Below are positions 6,218-6,283 of a stretch of DNA of 6,283 bases, piece by piece. Origin of the DNA: Clostridiales bacterium (GTDB lineage: Bacteria; Bacillota; Clostridia; Christensenellales; CAG-138). Numbering within the stretch: position 1 is the stretch's first letter; each line of letters starts with the position of its first letter. The notes below the pieces were generated by a model. It searched no databases. It was not told the DNA's origin and saw only the letters and a program-made list of their open reading frames with translations. Location: positions 1-6,283 of the forward strand of contig WRCT01000112.1 of NCBI GenBank assembly GCA_009783775.1, written 5' to 3'. The position numbers and the translations under genes are program-made.

Positions 6218-6283
6218 TCGTACAACGGGAACCGCGCGCAAAGCGCCAGCGTTTCTTTTTTGACCTCGTCTATCGCCGTTTCC
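6214..6283 (-). CDS. glyA: C-terminus of probable serine hydroxymethyltransferase
   Basis: Only the last 22 codons and the stop are present. They end in EVKKETLALCARFPLYD, and the VxxLCxxFPLY ending is characteristic of bacterial GlyA, which interconverts serine and glycine with tetrahydrofolate in the cytosol. The catalytic part lies beyond the right edge, so the call rests on a short tail. Its TAA (6216-6214) overlaps the MFS stop within TTAA (6214-6217), and no separate terminator fits between the two genes. Confidence 0.65.
   Translation of the reverse strand, partial: ETAIDEVKKETLALCARFPLYD

Noticed and set aside
1..6283. CRISPR array, tRNA, rRNA, riboswitch or defence system
   Set aside because: No regularly spaced repeats, tRNA-like folds, rRNA segments or known defence domains were seen; the lone methyltransferase is small-molecule type with no restriction partner.

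Overview
The window looks like chromosomal DNA from a spore-forming, moderately GC-rich member of the Clostridia (Bacillota), perhaps a gut Oscillospiraceae-like organism. The basis is a catabolic, Clostridium symbiosum-type glutamate dehydrogenase, a SipL-like DUF3794 (SPOCS) protein of the kind tied to spore coats, strong AGGAGG-type ribosome binding sites, a clostridial-type FeoB, and a large-serine-recombinase-type protein. This is inference from protein resemblance recalled without a database search; the species cannot be named.

Left part (1-2220): two divergent genes share a 132-bp intergenic region. On the minus strand a DUF3794/SPOCS gene runs off the left edge. On the plus strand is a complete gdhA with a near-consensus promoter (TTGACA, 17 bp, TATTAT) and a hairpin terminator just past its stop.

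Middle part (2211-3861): two minus-strand genes end against gdhA. They are a complete class I SAM-dependent methyltransferase and, upstream of it, the C-terminal part of the ferrous iron transporter FeoB. The FeoB frame lacks its G domain and first membrane part, and a stop codon lies directly before the conserved TMCMGFGCN stretch.

Right part (3862-6283): a minus-strand serine recombinase ends only 16 bp from the feoB fragment, in the same orientation. It has resolvase, recombinase and zinc-ribbon regions but is short for its family. Diverging from it is an MFS transporter of the oxalate/formate antiporter (OFA) type, AT-richer than its neighbours and without a normal start codon where the N-terminus is expected. 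Its stop overlaps the stop of a convergent gene whose last 22 residues look like serine hydroxymethyltransferase (glyA).

The most interesting structure is the feoB/recombinase junction. It looks like the end of a serine-recombinase element, or its remnant, inside feoB, with a short dyad around a 2-bp centre as a candidate crossover site. The 5' part of feoB is not in the window. No CRISPR array, tRNA, rRNA or recognisable defence system is present.
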